Shown in pieces: positions 48,701-57,188 of a DNA stretch of 64,000 nt. The DNA comes from Actinophytocola algeriensis. GTDB taxonomy: Bacteria > Actinomycetota > Actinomycetes > Mycobacteriales > Pseudonocardiaceae. Numbering within the stretch: the first letter of the stretch is position 1; every line of letters starts with the position of its first letter. The stretch covers positions 434,001 to 498,000 of the forward strand of contig NZ_JACHJQ010000004.1 of NCBI RefSeq assembly GCF_014203735.1, given 5' to 3'. Below the pieces are notes generated by a model. It was given only the letters and a program-made list of their open reading frames with translations, did not search any database and was not told the origin of the DNA. Position numbers and translations under genes: made by a program.

Positions 48701-49923
48701 AGCTCCCCGGGTTTGTCCACTCCGTGCGGTTCCGGCTGACCGTCATGTACTCGGTGCTGCTGTTCGTGCTGGCCGCCGCCGCGCTCGGGGTGACGTACTG
48801 GGCGGTCTACGCCGCGACCGACCCGCGCCCGGTCACCCAGGAGTACGAGGCCGAGCTGGTGAAGCGGAAGGCCGACGGCCGGGAGATCCCGGTCGGCACG
48901 ATGACCGTGGCCGCGGTCGAGGACATCGAGTCGGCGGCCAACCTGGGCACGCAGGAGAACCTGCGCACCTACTCGGCGATCGTGCTCGGCGGGCTGTTCG
49001 TCGCGAGCCTCGGCATCGGCTGGGTGCTGTCCGGTCGCGCGCTGCGGCCCGCGCTGCAGATCGCCCACACCGCCAAGGACATCCAGGCGACCGACCTGTC
49101 CCGCCGCATCAACCTGGAAGGGCAGCGCGGCGAGCTGCGCGACCTCGCCGACACCATCGACTCCATGCTCGACCGGCTCGACGACGCGTTCCAGGCGCAG
49201 CGGCGGCTGATCGACGACGCCTCCCACGAGCTGCGGTCGCCGCTCGCGATCATCCGCGCCCACCTCGACGCGGCCCTGACCAGCGAGGACGCGTCCCAGG
49301 CCGAACGCGAACGGGCCGTCGAGGTGATCGACCGGGCCACCAACCGCATGTCACGCCTCGTCGACGACCTGCTCGCTACCGCCCGCCGGTCGTCCGGCGC
49401 GCTCGCCGACACCGACGTCGACCTGTCGGCCGTGGCCCGCGAGGCAGGCGAGGAGTTCGCGGTGCTGGCGGACGAACGCGGCGTGCGGGTCTCCTACGAC
49501 CTGACCGACGGCCTCACGGTGATCGGCGACCACGACGCGCTGCGCCGGGCGGTCGCCAACCTGCTGTCGAACGCCGTGCGGCTGACCACCTCGGTGATCG
49601 TCGTCGCGACCGGCCGCGACGACGACTGGCTGTGGGTGACGGTCGCGGACGACGGGCCGGGCATCGCGCCGGAGGACCAGCCCCACGTGTTCGACCGCTT
49701 CTGGCGGCGTGCGCACTCGTCGCCGCTGGAGGACCGGCACACCGGGCTCGGGCTCGCGATCGTGCGGCAGATCGTGGAGTCGCACGACGGCCGGGTCGCC
49801 CTGTTCTCCGAGGTCGGGGAGGGGAGCACGGTCGTGCTGTGGTTCCCGGCACGCGACCGGCCCTACGGTGCGCCGCCACCGGACCTGCCGGCCGGTCGGC
49901 CGGGTGCCCCGCGGGACACGTGA
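48697..49923 (+). CDS. sensor histidine kinase (HisKA/HAMP type)
   Basis: 408 residues. Two transmembrane helices (about 11-33 and 88-112) enclose an extracytoplasmic sensor of about 55 residues. HAMP region IAHTAKDIQATDLSRRINLE, phosphoacceptor LIDDASHELRSPLAIIRAHL, N box RRAVANLLSNAVRLT, G boxes VADDGPGIAPEDQPHVFDRF and HTGLGLAIVRQI. Last gene of the translationally coupled run from 44088. It may sense envelope state and control this operon. Confidence 0.93.
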   Translation: MKLPGFVHSVRFRLTVMYSVLLFVLAAAALGVTYWAVYAATDPRPVTQEYEAELVKRKADGREIPVGTMTVAAVEDIESAANLGTQENLRTYSAIVLGGLFVASLGIGWVLSGRALRPALQIAHTAKDIQATDLSRRINLEGQRGELRDLADTIDSMLDRLDDAFQAQRRLIDDASHELRSPLAIIRAHLDAALTSEDASQAERERAVEVIDRATNRMSRLVDDLLATARRSSGALADTDVDLSAVAREAGEEFAVLADERGVRVSYDLTDGLTVIGDHDALRRAVANLLSNAVRLTTSVIVVATGRDDDWLWVTVADDGPGIAPEDQPHVFDRFWRRAHSSPLEDRHTGLGLAIVRQIVESHDGRVALFSEVGEGSTVVLWFPARDRPYGAPPPDLPAGRPGAPRDT

Positions 49924-49999
49924 CCAGTAACACGGCGATCACGTCTGGTTTCGACCCCGCTCCCGGAGTTTGACTTCAGGGAGACGACGAGGAGCGGGA

Positions 50000-51178
50000 A
50001 TGTCGAACGACGTGGAGCAGAGCAGCCCGGCGCTCACCGGATCGCTGCGGCTCCTCCAGGTCGGCGCGTTCACCTCGCAGTTCGACCGGCTCATGATCGC
50101 GCCGATGCTGGTGGTGATCGCGGCCGAGATGGACCAGTCGGTCGAGGCGGTCAGCGTGGCCGCCGCCATCTACCTCCTCTGCTACGGCCTCGCGCAGATC
50201 GGGTGGGCCATGGTGTCCGACCGGCTGGGCCGGGTCCGGACCATGCGCCTCGCCCTGCTGCTCGCCATGATCGGCGGGCTCGCGTCCGCGGCCGTGCCCG
50301 ACATCCTGTGGCTGGTGGTCGCGCGCGGCCTCACGGGCGCGTGTTTCGCCGCCGCCATCCCCGGCGGGCTCGTCTACGTCGGCGACACCGTGCCCGTGAA
50401 GGTGCGGCAGGCACCGCTCACCGACCTCATGACCGCGTCCGCGATCGGCATGACCATGGCGACCGTCGGCGCCGGGATCATCGCGGACTTCGCCAGCTGG
50501 CGGGTGGCGTTCGCGCTGACCGCCGTGGTGGCCGGGTTGCTGTCCTTCTTCATGCGCCGCATGACCGAGCCCGAGCTGGGTCCGCCGCCGCGGGTGTGGG
50601 GGTCGCTCAAGGGCGTGCTCACCAACCGCGCCGCGCTGCTCGTGCTGGCGCTGGTGCTCGCCGAGGGCCTGGTGCTGCTCGGCCCGCTGACGTTCCTGCC
50701 GGTCGTCGTGCACTCGTCCGGGTTGTCGGTCACGCTGTCCGGTCTGCTCACGGCCGCCTACGGGGCCTCGGTGCTGGTCTTCGCGCGGGTCGTGAAGGCG
50801 CGCACCGCGAAGGTGGCGCCCGCCATGCTGATCCTGACCGGCGGCACGATGGCCGTGCTCGCGTACGTGCTGCTGGTCATCACGCACGTGCCCGCCGCCG
50901 TGGTCGTCGGGACCGTGTTCCTCGGCGGCGGGTGGGCCTTCATGCACTCCACGCTGCAGACCTGGGCGACCGACATGGCACCCGGCTACCGCGCGACGGC
51001 CATCTCGCTGTTCGCGACGCTGCTGTTCACGGGCAGCGCGATCGGCGCCGCGGTGTTCGGCTCACTGGTCGACAGCGGCCGGTTCACGATGATGTTCGCG
51101 ATCACGCTCGCCGTCAGCGTCCCCCTCGTCGTCACCGCCACCCTCGGCCGCAGGCGCTACGCGACGAAGGGCCACTAG
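50000..51178 (+). CDS. MFS transporter, drug/sugar efflux type
   Basis: 392 residues, twelve helices. The loop 2-3 motif is WAMVSDRLGRVRTMRLALLL, typical for the superfamily. GGAG lies five bases before the ATG. The substrate is unknown; the arrangement resembles small-molecule efflux pumps. Its last 117 bases overlap the end of the convergent MFS gene on the other strand. Confidence 0.85.
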   Translation: MSNDVEQSSPALTGSLRLLQVGAFTSQFDRLMIAPMLVVIAAEMDQSVEAVSVAAAIYLLCYGLAQIGWAMVSDRLGRVRTMRLALLLAMIGGLASAAVPDILWLVVARGLTGACFAAAIPGGLVYVGDTVPVKVRQAPLTDLMTASAIGMTMATVGAGIIADFASWRVAFALTAVVAGLLSFFMRRMTEPELGPPPRVWGSLKGVLTNRAALLVLALVLAEGLVLLGPLTFLPVVVHSSGLSVTLSGLLTAAYGASVLVFARVVKARTAKVAPAMLILTGGTMAVLAYVLLVITHVPAAVVVGTVFLGGGWAFMHSTLQTWATDMAPGYRATAISLFATLLFTGSAIGAAVFGSLVDSGRFTMMFAITLAVSVPLVVTATLGRRRYATKGH

Positions 51179-52306
51179 CAGCAGCGCCACCGCGGCCGCG
51201 ACCCCCACGAGCAGCCACGCCGCCCGGTGCACCCCGCTCGCGTCGCTGACCACACCGAACAGCAGCGAGAACGGCAGGAACACCAGCCACGACAGCGAGC
51301 TGACACCCGACGTCACCCCGGCCCGGACCGTCGACGGGATCGCGTCGTTGACCAGCCTGCTCGCGTGGATGCCCACCGCGACCAGCACCAACGCGGCGAC
51401 GACCTGCGCGGCCGTCACCACCACGAAGTCGTGGCTGACACCCAGCACCACGAGCGCGCCGGTGAGCACCACACCGGCACCCGCGAGCCGCGACGGCCGG
51501 GCCAGCTGCCCGACGAGCAGCCCGCCGATGCCGAGCGTCGACATCAGCCCCGCCCAGTACGGGCCGTACAGCACGGCGGGCACACCCAGCGCCACCAGCC
51601 ACAACGGCCCGAACTCGAACACGACCTGCGTCAGCACCGCGGCGAGCACGGCCAGCGCGATCACCGGCACGAGCCGCCGGTGGGCGGCGCGGAACGTCGT
51701 CGCCAGGTGCGCGCGCAGCGGCGTCCGCACCTCGGCGCGGTGCAGCGTCGGCTCCCGGAACCGCAGGTAGCAGGCGATCGACACGAGCGAGAACGGGATC
51801 GTCACGAAGTACGTGGCACGCGCGTCGAGCAGCCCCGCGAGCACACCGCCCGCGAGTGAGCTGCCGACCAGCGCCACGCTCTCGACGAACCGGACCCGCC
51901 CGAGCCGCCGCTCGAAGTCGCCGGAGCCACCGGTCTCCTCGAGCACCGTGTCGTACACGATCGCGTCGAGGGTGCCCGAGTACATCGCGAAGTACAGCCC
52001 GAGCGCCAGCACGCCCGCGATGTACGTGGGCACGTTCGTGCTCAGGCCGCCGACCAGCGAGCACACCGCGAGCGCCACACTCGCCACGACGAGCACACCG
52101 CGTCTGCTCCACCGGTCGGCGAGCACCCCGGACGGCACCTCGAACAGCGGCACGACCGCCGCGTACGCGGCCGCCATGACCCCGACCGACGCCGCGTCGA
52201 AGCCGATCTCGGTCATGAACAGCTTCTCGACGGGGTACCAGAGCACGAAGCCCTGCAGCGCGACACCGGCGTGCAACGGCAGCAGCCTGCGGGTGAGTGG
52301 ACTCAT
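51062..52306 (-). CDS. MFS transporter, second and convergent
   Basis: 414 residues. Twelve helices with VPLFEVPSGVLADRWSRRGV as the loop 2-3 motif and GTLDAIVYDTVLEETGGSGD after helix 5, as in many actinobacterial efflux-like MFS proteins. The hydrophobic part ends near residue 380; the last 34 residues (AAEGGGDDEGDADGERDREH and on) are hydrophilic and are simply antisense to the other carrier's final codons. No ribosome site precedes the ATG; a perfect 16-bp palindrome (52306-52321) begins at the A-T of the start codon. Confidence 0.85.
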   Translation of the reverse strand: MSPLTRRLLPLHAGVALQGFVLWYPVEKLFMTEIGFDAASVGVMAAAYAAVVPLFEVPSGVLADRWSRRGVLVVASVALAVCSLVGGLSTNVPTYIAGVLALGLYFAMYSGTLDAIVYDTVLEETGGSGDFERRLGRVRFVESVALVGSSLAGGVLAGLLDARATYFVTIPFSLVSIACYLRFREPTLHRAEVRTPLRAHLATTFRAAHRRLVPVIALAVLAAVLTQVVFEFGPLWLVALGVPAVLYGPYWAGLMSTLGIGGLLVGQLARPSRLAGAGVVLTGALVVLGVSHDFVVVTAAQVVAALVLVAVGIHASRLVNDAIPSTVRAGVTSGVSSLSWLVFLPFSLLFGVVSDASGVHRAAWLLVGVAAAVALLLVALRRVAPAAEGGGDDEGDADGERDREHHREPAAVDQ

Positions 52307-52321
52307 GACACTGCAGTGTCA
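52306..52321. promoter_or_regulatory. 16-bp perfect palindrome at the start of an MFS gene
   Basis: TGACACTGCAGTGTCA touches the start codon of the leftward MFS gene. It is long and perfect enough to be the operator of a dimeric repressor. No regulator gene for it is evident next door. Confidence 0.65.
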
Positions 52322-52336
52322 CGAGCCGCCCAGGCG

Positions 52337-52573
52337 TTACACGTGCTTGCGGCGGAACGCGGCCAGCAGTGACTCCCGTGCCTGTTCCGGCAGGTCGGCG
52401 ACCTGTTCGGCGGGCAGGCGCCCGAGTGAGTCGACCGTGGTGCGGAACTGCGCCACATAGGTGGTGCAGCCGTCGCACTCGGCCAGGTGGTCGGTGACCC
52501 GCCGCTCGTCCTCGGGTGACAGCGCGCCGTCCAGGTACGCGGTGACCAGCTCCACCAGCTCGTCGCAATTCAC
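52337..52573 (-). CDS. zinc-binding anti-sigma factor (zf-HC2)
   Basis: 78 residues, soluble. The ZAS motif is DHLAECDGC, with His-x3-Cys-x2-Cys, behind the helix CDELVELVTAYLDGALSPED. No transmembrane helix follows, so it is a cytoplasmic anti-sigma factor of the redox/zinc-responsive kind. The GTG start overlaps the sigma factor stop by three bases, the usual sigma-antisigma coupling. Confidence 0.88.
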   Translation of the reverse strand: MNCDELVELVTAYLDGALSPEDERRVTDHLAECDGCTTYVAQFRTTVDSLGRLPAEQVADLPEQARESLLAAFRRKHV

Positions 52574-53205
52574 CGGTTCACCTCCGCGTGGTAGCCGGCC
52601 AGCTCGTTCCGGACGAACGCCCGTGCCCGGTGCAGGAGCACCCGCTGGTTCGCCGCCGTGATGTCCAGTATCGAACACACCTCGGCACTGTCGTGCCCTT
52701 CGACGTCCCGCAGCACCAGCACGACCCGCTGCCGCTCGGGCAACCGCGCGATCGCGCCCGCGAGGCACGCCCGTACCTCGGCCGCGAGCGCGTGCTGCTC
52801 CGGCCACGGCGCCGGTTCGGCTCGCCAGTGCCCGGGGAACGGCTCACCCGCTCCCTGGAACAGGGCAGGGTCGACCGTCGGCCCGGCGTCGGGCACCACG
52901 CTGCTCCACGGCACGACGCGGCTTTCCCTCGTGGCACGCCGTTTCGCGATGTTCACGAGCACCCGGTACACCCACGTCCGCAGCGACGACCGGCCCGCGA
53001 AGCCGTCGATCCCCTCGATGACCGCGAGCCACGCGTCCTGCACGACCTCCGCCGCCGAGTCCGGTGTGGACACGAACGCGCGCGCCACCCGCACCATGCC
53101 GGGCGACCAGGCGTCCAGCACGCGCGCGAAGCAGGCGTCGTCCCCGGCCCGCAGACCCGCGACGAGCACTGTGTCCTCGGGCAGGTCCTGGGGTAAGTCA
53201 GCCAC
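52570..53205 (-). CDS. ECF sigma factor
   Basis: 211 residues. Region 2 is AEVVQDAWLAVIEGIDGFAG then SSLRTWVYRVLVNIAKRRAT; a linker of about 45 residues follows; region 4 is LPERQRVVLVLRDVEGHDSA then EVCSILDITAANQRVLLHRA. The cysteine in EVCSIL and the long linker are typical of actinobacterial ECF factors. Released when the anti-sigma ZAS domain changes, it would direct a small regulon. GTG start. Confidence 0.9.
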   Translation of the reverse strand: MADLPQDLPEDTVLVAGLRAGDDACFARVLDAWSPGMVRVARAFVSTPDSAAEVVQDAWLAVIEGIDGFAGRSSLRTWVYRVLVNIAKRRATRESRVVPWSSVVPDAGPTVDPALFQGAGEPFPGHWRAEPAPWPEQHALAAEVRACLAGAIARLPERQRVVLVLRDVEGHDSAEVCSILDITAANQRVLLHRARAFVRNELAGYHAEVNR

Positions 53206-53458
53206 GGCTGAGCACCACCACCTTCCCGCGCGCGGACTCGTCCTCCACGAGGTCGATCACGGCATCGCACAGCGCGCCGAGCGTCACCGGGGGAGTCTCG
53301 TCACCCGGCGCGAGCGACGCCAGAGCCCGGTCGATGACGACACCGGGTAAGTCGCCGAGGCACGCCGTGGCGCGCATCGACCCGGCCTTGGCCCGGCCGG
53401 TGCCCTCCCCGGCACCGGTCACCAGCGCGATCCGGTTCTGGATGTCCATGGCCGACAC
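53198..53458 (-). pseudogene. internally deleted short-chain dehydrogenase
   Basis: The reading frame starts as an SDR (IQNRIALVTGAGEGTGRA, with the cofactor glycines) and after 22 residues jumps to an SDR C-terminal end (ALCDAVIDLVEDESARGKVV). The NNAG, serine and Tyr-x3-Lys segments are missing: about 150-170 residues are gone, without a frameshift. At 86 residues it cannot be an active SDR. It overlaps the ECF sigma start by eight bases. Confidence 0.7.
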
Positions 53459-53464
53459 TGTGCA

Positions 53465-54211
53465 CTAGGGCACCGACAATTCCTGGCCGGTCAGCTCGGC
53501 GCACCGGGCGAGGAAGGAATCCTGCAGGTCGGCGTCGTGCGCGGCCGGATGCGTGCGGGACGGCTCTTCGTGGTGGTAGTAGCCGCCGGTGCCGGGGATG
53601 TCGCCCAGCGCGAGCCGGACCTGGGTGACGTGCGCCCGCGACAGGTCGTCGGGCGCGCCGCGGCCGCCCATCCGCGTCGCCACCCAGCCGGGGTCGACGG
53701 CGTTGGACGGCACGTCCGGCCACCGCCGGGCCACCCCGAACGCGAGCACGACGTCCCAGAACTTCGACTCGGCGTAGGCCTGCGAACCGTTCCACCGGCG
53801 CCGCTCCCACCGCAGGTCGCCGAGGTCGGGCGTGACGCCGAGGTGCATGCCGGAACTGAGGTACACCAGCCGTTTCGGCGGCGGCATGAGCGCGGTCAGC
53901 AGGTAAGGCGCGGCCACGTTCACCGCGAAGACGCGCTCGAGCCCGTCCGGCGTGACGACCCGCCGCCGCTCCTGGTAGCCGAGCGCGACGTTGTGGATGA
54001 CGGCGTCGAAGGGCCCGAACCGCGCCGCCTGCCCGGCGACCGACCGGACCTCGGCCAGACTGGCGAAGTCCCCGACCACCACGTCGGAGATCCCGGGGTC
54101 GCGGTCCTTCGTGCGGGCGTGCAGGACGACGTCGTGGCCCTCCTCGATCAACAGCTGCCCGGCCATCAGCCCGAGGCCCTGGGAGGAACCCGTGATCAGA
54201 ATGCGTGCCAT
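53465..54211 (-). CDS. short-chain dehydrogenase/reductase
   Basis: 248 residues. Glycine motif ILITGSSQGLGLMAGQLL, VIHNVALG in the NNAG position, serine in LVYLSSGMH and the catalytic YAESK. It resembles retinol/protochlorophyllide-type SDRs of actinobacteria. The ATG at 54211 has no ribosome site and lies 17 bases from the divergent TetR start, so TetR almost certainly controls it. Confidence 0.88.
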   Translation of the reverse strand: MARILITGSSQGLGLMAGQLLIEEGHDVVLHARTKDRDPGISDVVVGDFASLAEVRSVAGQAARFGPFDAVIHNVALGYQERRRVVTPDGLERVFAVNVAAPYLLTALMPPPKRLVYLSSGMHLGVTPDLGDLRWERRRWNGSQAYAESKFWDVVLAFGVARRWPDVPSNAVDPGWVATRMGGRGAPDDLSRAHVTQVRLALGDIPGTGGYYHHEEPSRTHPAAHDADLQDSFLARCAELTGQELSVP

Positions 54212-54228
54212 CTGACTATCTTGGTCCC

Positions 54229-54873
54229 ATGACGGACTCATCGACGCGGGACCGGCTGCTGGCCGCGGCCGGCGAACTGCTGACGGAGTCACCGGACGTG
54301 TCGACCCGCGCCATCTGCGACCGCGCGGGCGTGCAGGCACCCACGCTGTACCACTACTTCGGCAACAAGCAGGGCCTGCTGGCCGCGGTGGTGGACACCG
54401 TGTTCACGTTCCACATGGGCACGATGGCCGCCAGCGGCGACCCGGTCGCCGCGCTGCGGGAGAGCTGGGACCACCACGTCCGCTTCGGCCTCGCCAACCC
54501 GAACCACTACGCGCTGACGAGCACCCTCATGCCGGCGGCGGAGAAGCTGCTCACGGTCCTGCTGAACGACATCGCACGACAGGGCAGGCTCAGCACGGCC
54601 CCTGAGGTGGCGGCGAAGCAACTGGTGGCGGCGAACGTCGGCGCGACACTGAGCCTCCTCGACGGCGATCGGGAGCTGGGGTGGTCCGACCAGCTGCGCG
54701 ACACGGTGATCGGCGCGGTGGTCACCGGGGCGATCCAGCCGCTGGCCGGCGGGGGCCTGTCCGCGCTGGCGGTGGGTTTCCTCGCCGCGCTGGACACCGA
54801 ACCGGCCGACTTCACGACCGGTGAGCGCACGTTGCTGCGCGAATGGCTCCACCGAGCAGCGGTGCGCAGGTAG
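54229..54873 (+). CDS. TetR family repressor
   Basis: 214 residues. The helix-turn-helix is TRAICDRAGVQAPTLYHYFG followed by NKQGLLAAVVD, classical TetR. A helical ligand domain follows. No ribosome site; TATCTT (54217-54222) lies six bases before the ATG, so the message is probably leaderless and starts inside the narrow 17-base gap shared with the SDR. It should repress both. Confidence 0.9.
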   Translation: MTDSSTRDRLLAAAGELLTESPDVSTRAICDRAGVQAPTLYHYFGNKQGLLAAVVDTVFTFHMGTMAASGDPVAALRESWDHHVRFGLANPNHYALTSTLMPAAEKLLTVLLNDIARQGRLSTAPEVAAKQLVAANVGATLSLLDGDRELGWSDQLRDTVIGAVVTGAIQPLAGGGLSALAVGFLAALDTEPADFTTGERTLLREWLHRAAVRR

Positions 54874-54971
54874 CAGACCCCGAACCTCAGGACCGGCGTC
54901 GCGGTGTCCACCGTGGAGCATGGGAGCTGCCGGCAGGACCGGTCCCGGCGCCAGCCTGTTGTGCTTCCCGC

Positions 54972-55517
54972 ATGGACGAGGTGGCGCGGCTCGTGCGGGC
55001 GCTGGTGGACGACGACGAGACCGTGCGCCTGCGGGGAATCGCCGGTCTGGCACGGTTTCCGCACCACCCCGGCGCGGTCGACGAGCTGATGGAGTCGCTG
55101 AAGAACGACCTCCTCGGAGAGTTGGCGATCACCGCGGCGGTGGCGCTCGCCGACATGGCTCGCGTCAACCCCGCGGTGACCGGCGCGGTCGCCCGGCGGT
55201 TCCGGGAGACCGTCGGCAGCGTCGCGCTCTGCGGCAGCTACGACCCCACCCTGCGCCTGACCTACTTCTTCGCGGTCTCCGGTGACCGAGCCTGGTTCCG
55301 CGAGCTGCGTCCCGCCGACCTGCGCGCGCGGACCGACGAGTTCCGCACGCGAACGGCCCGGTACCTGGCCGCGGGACGGGATGGTGACGTCCGTGCCGCG
55401 GCCAGGTCGATGGTGTGGTTCGAGTCGCTCGAGTCCGCGCGGGTGTTCCGGGCGGCCCGCAGACAGCTCCCGGGGTGGCGCCCCTGGTTCCGGCAGCTGA
55501 TCCGCGCCACCCGCTAG
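54972..55517 (+). CDS. hypothetical helical-repeat protein
   Basis: 181 residues. HEAT-like helices in residues 4-85 (MDEVARLVRALVDDDETVRL, then GIAGLARFPHHPGAVDELME) are followed by a region rich in aromatic and arginine residues (GDRAWFRELRPADLRARTDE). I do not recognise it. The start is uncertain: no ribosome site is seen at 54972 and a longer frame upstream is low-complexity. Its TAG stop is the left junction of a MITE. Confidence 0.55.
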   Translation: MDEVARLVRALVDDDETVRLRGIAGLARFPHHPGAVDELMESLKNDLLGELAITAAVALADMARVNPAVTGAVARRFRETVGSVALCGSYDPTLRLTYFFAVSGDRAWFRELRPADLRARTDEFRTRTARYLAAGRDGDVRAAARSMVWFESLESARVFRAARRQLPGWRPWFRQLIRATR

Positions 55518-55681
55518 TGTCCCGCGCCGGAAATGCGGTGATTGAGTCGGTGGATCCAGGTTTCTGCTGGCAAGGCGCCGGTTCGTCCTCGTACTGTGAT
55601 CGTACTTGGGCGGACCGGCAACGCCGCCAGCAGGAAGCTGGGCCGCCGAATTAGTCGCCTGATTTCCGGCGCGGGACACTA
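55515..55681. mobile_element. 163-bp foldback MITE with TA target duplication (IS630-like)
   Basis: The element runs 55517-55679 and is flanked by TA on both sides (55515-55516 and 55680-55681), inside a CTAG context. Perfect terminal inverted repeats of 19 bases, GTGTCCCGCGCCGGAAAT on the left and ATTTCCGGCGCGGGACAC on the right, extend to 21 with the TA. The interior is also an imperfect long palindrome (CTGCTGGC at 55570, GCCAGCAG near 55627), so the whole element folds back. No transposase is encoded. TA duplication at CTAG is the hallmark of IS630-type elements. The CTAG gives TAG stop codons to the genes on both sides. Confidence 0.85.
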
Positions 55682-56107
55682 GTCGGCCACCAGCATGCGT
55701 CGGTGCCTGCCCGACTCCTGCTGCCTGCGCACCAGCCACCGCCCCGGCGCGACGCCGCTGCCACCGTGTTCCGGGTGGATCAGGTACACCGGCGCCGTGT
55801 TCTCGAACAGCGCGACGCCCAGCCTGAGCGGGTCCCGGAACTCGCCCGTCCACTGGCAGACACCGCGATCGGCGACCAGCGTGTGCGGGTTGCCGCCCGC
55901 CACGCCACGCACCAGCTCCACGCCCTGGCGCGGCACGGGCTGCCAGGAGGTCCACGAGTGGGTCGTCACCACCGGCACCATCGCCATGGGCACCACGATC
56001 AGGTCGCCCTGTGCCTGCGGGCCGTCGAGGACCGGCACCGCCACCTGGAGCTCGAGGTGGTCGAGGACGGAAAGTTCAGCACTGTCAAGGATTTCTGCGA
56101 GGTTCAT
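55679..56107 (-). CDS. hypothetical protein, partner of the DUF6745-like gene
   Basis: 142 residues, mixed alpha/beta, tryptophan- and arginine-containing (VTTHSWTSWQPVPRQGVELV), ending RRQQESGRHRRMLVAD. AGGTG lies six bases before the ATG at 56107. It starts 12 bases after the DUF6745-like stop, so the two are cotranscribed. No family is recognised. Its stop codon (CTA on the plus strand) is the right junction of the MITE. Confidence 0.65.
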   Translation of the reverse strand: MNLAEILDSAELSVLDHLELQVAVPVLDGPQAQGDLIVVPMAMVPVVTTHSWTSWQPVPRQGVELVRGVAGGNPHTLVADRGVCQWTGEFRDPLRLGVALFENTAPVYLIHPEHGGSGVAPGRWLVRRQQESGRHRRMLVAD

Positions 56108-56119
56108 GGTCATCACCTG

Positions 56120-57055
56120 TCAGGTTCGTCGGAGAAGTTGCTGGTACTGGCGGCCGGTGAGCCCGTAGGTCCACCCGGCGGCGTCGATCGGGTCGTCGAA
56201 CCACGGGGGCACGCGCAGTCCGTACCGGCGGCGGGTGCCGTCGCGCTCGACCGAGCCGTTCACCGCGAGCAGGAGCCGGGTCGGCCTGCCCCACCGCGCG
56301 TACGGCAGGTCGTAGAGCCGCAGCTCGGCGCCCGGGTTGCCGGGGTCGTCCGCACGGCCGACGGGCCGCAGCTCCGCCTGGTCGATGAACGCGTCCCACC
56401 CGATCCGCTCGATCGCGCACCGGCGCACCTCGACGTTGGTCTCGGCGGCGATGCGGTCCACCGTCGGGTCGTCGATCACCCACGACGGCACGCGCGTGCC
56501 GTGCCAGGCGTGGACGGTGAACCCGTCCGGGTACGCCACCGCGGGCCCGTCGGCGCAGTGCAGCCGCAGGTCACGGTCGTCACCGGGTTCGGTGTGCTGC
56601 ACGAGCGGCCGTTCGGACAGCACGCACACCTGTTCTCGCGGCCACCACCAGCCACAGGAACGGGTGATCGTCGCCCACGGGTTCGGTTCGTGGACGTGCA
56701 CCACCCAGTGGATGTCGTGCTGGCCGTGCCAGTGCAGGCCGAGCGACGTGCCGACGGCGGCCCGGATCATCGCCACCACCGGTCCGACTCCGGTCATGAG
56801 CTGTTTCCTCGGCAACCGGTTGCGCAGTTCGGAGATCTTCGTGGCGAGCCGCGACTCGAACAGCACGGGCCCGTCGGAGAACAACGGCGGTGACGGTGGC
56901 ACCACGGTCGCGGCGGCCGAGGGGGAACCCACCCAGACGAACTCGGGTGGCGGGGTGTTCAGCTCGGTGTAGAGCTGGGAGATGGCCGCTTCTGCGGCGG
57001 GACGGTCAGCGGGATCGGTGCACAGCGCGTGGTTCAGCCACGCGGCGGCGCTCAT
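56120..57055 (-). CDS. DUF6745-like protein
   Basis: 311 residues. The C-terminal half has the pattern LHCADGPAVAYPDGFTVHAW then HGTRVPSWVIDDP and VEVRRCAIERIGWDAFI, which follows the DUF6745 repeat-like signature found in actinobacterial proteins of unknown function. The N-terminal half is variable with WHGQHDIHWVVHVHEPNP. No signal or membrane helix. It heads a two-gene unit with the 142-residue protein. Confidence 0.65.
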   Translation of the reverse strand: MSAAAWLNHALCTDPADRPAAEAAISQLYTELNTPPPEFVWVGSPSAAATVVPPSPPLFSDGPVLFESRLATKISELRNRLPRKQLMTGVGPVVAMIRAAVGTSLGLHWHGQHDIHWVVHVHEPNPWATITRSCGWWWPREQVCVLSERPLVQHTEPGDDRDLRLHCADGPAVAYPDGFTVHAWHGTRVPSWVIDDPTVDRIAAETNVEVRRCAIERIGWDAFIDQAELRPVGRADDPGNPGAELRLYDLPYARWGRPTRLLLAVNGSVERDGTRRRYGLRVPPWFDDPIDAAGWTYGLTGRQYQQLLRRT

Positions 57056-57188
57056 GCGCTGTGGGCGTACACGCCCTTTCCGTGAGACATGTGGACCATG
57101 GTCGCACAGCCTGTCAACGGACGCGGCGCCCGCGCAGGATCACGGCGGCGGGCGCGGCGAGCTGGTCGAGGTCGGTGCGCGGGTCCTC

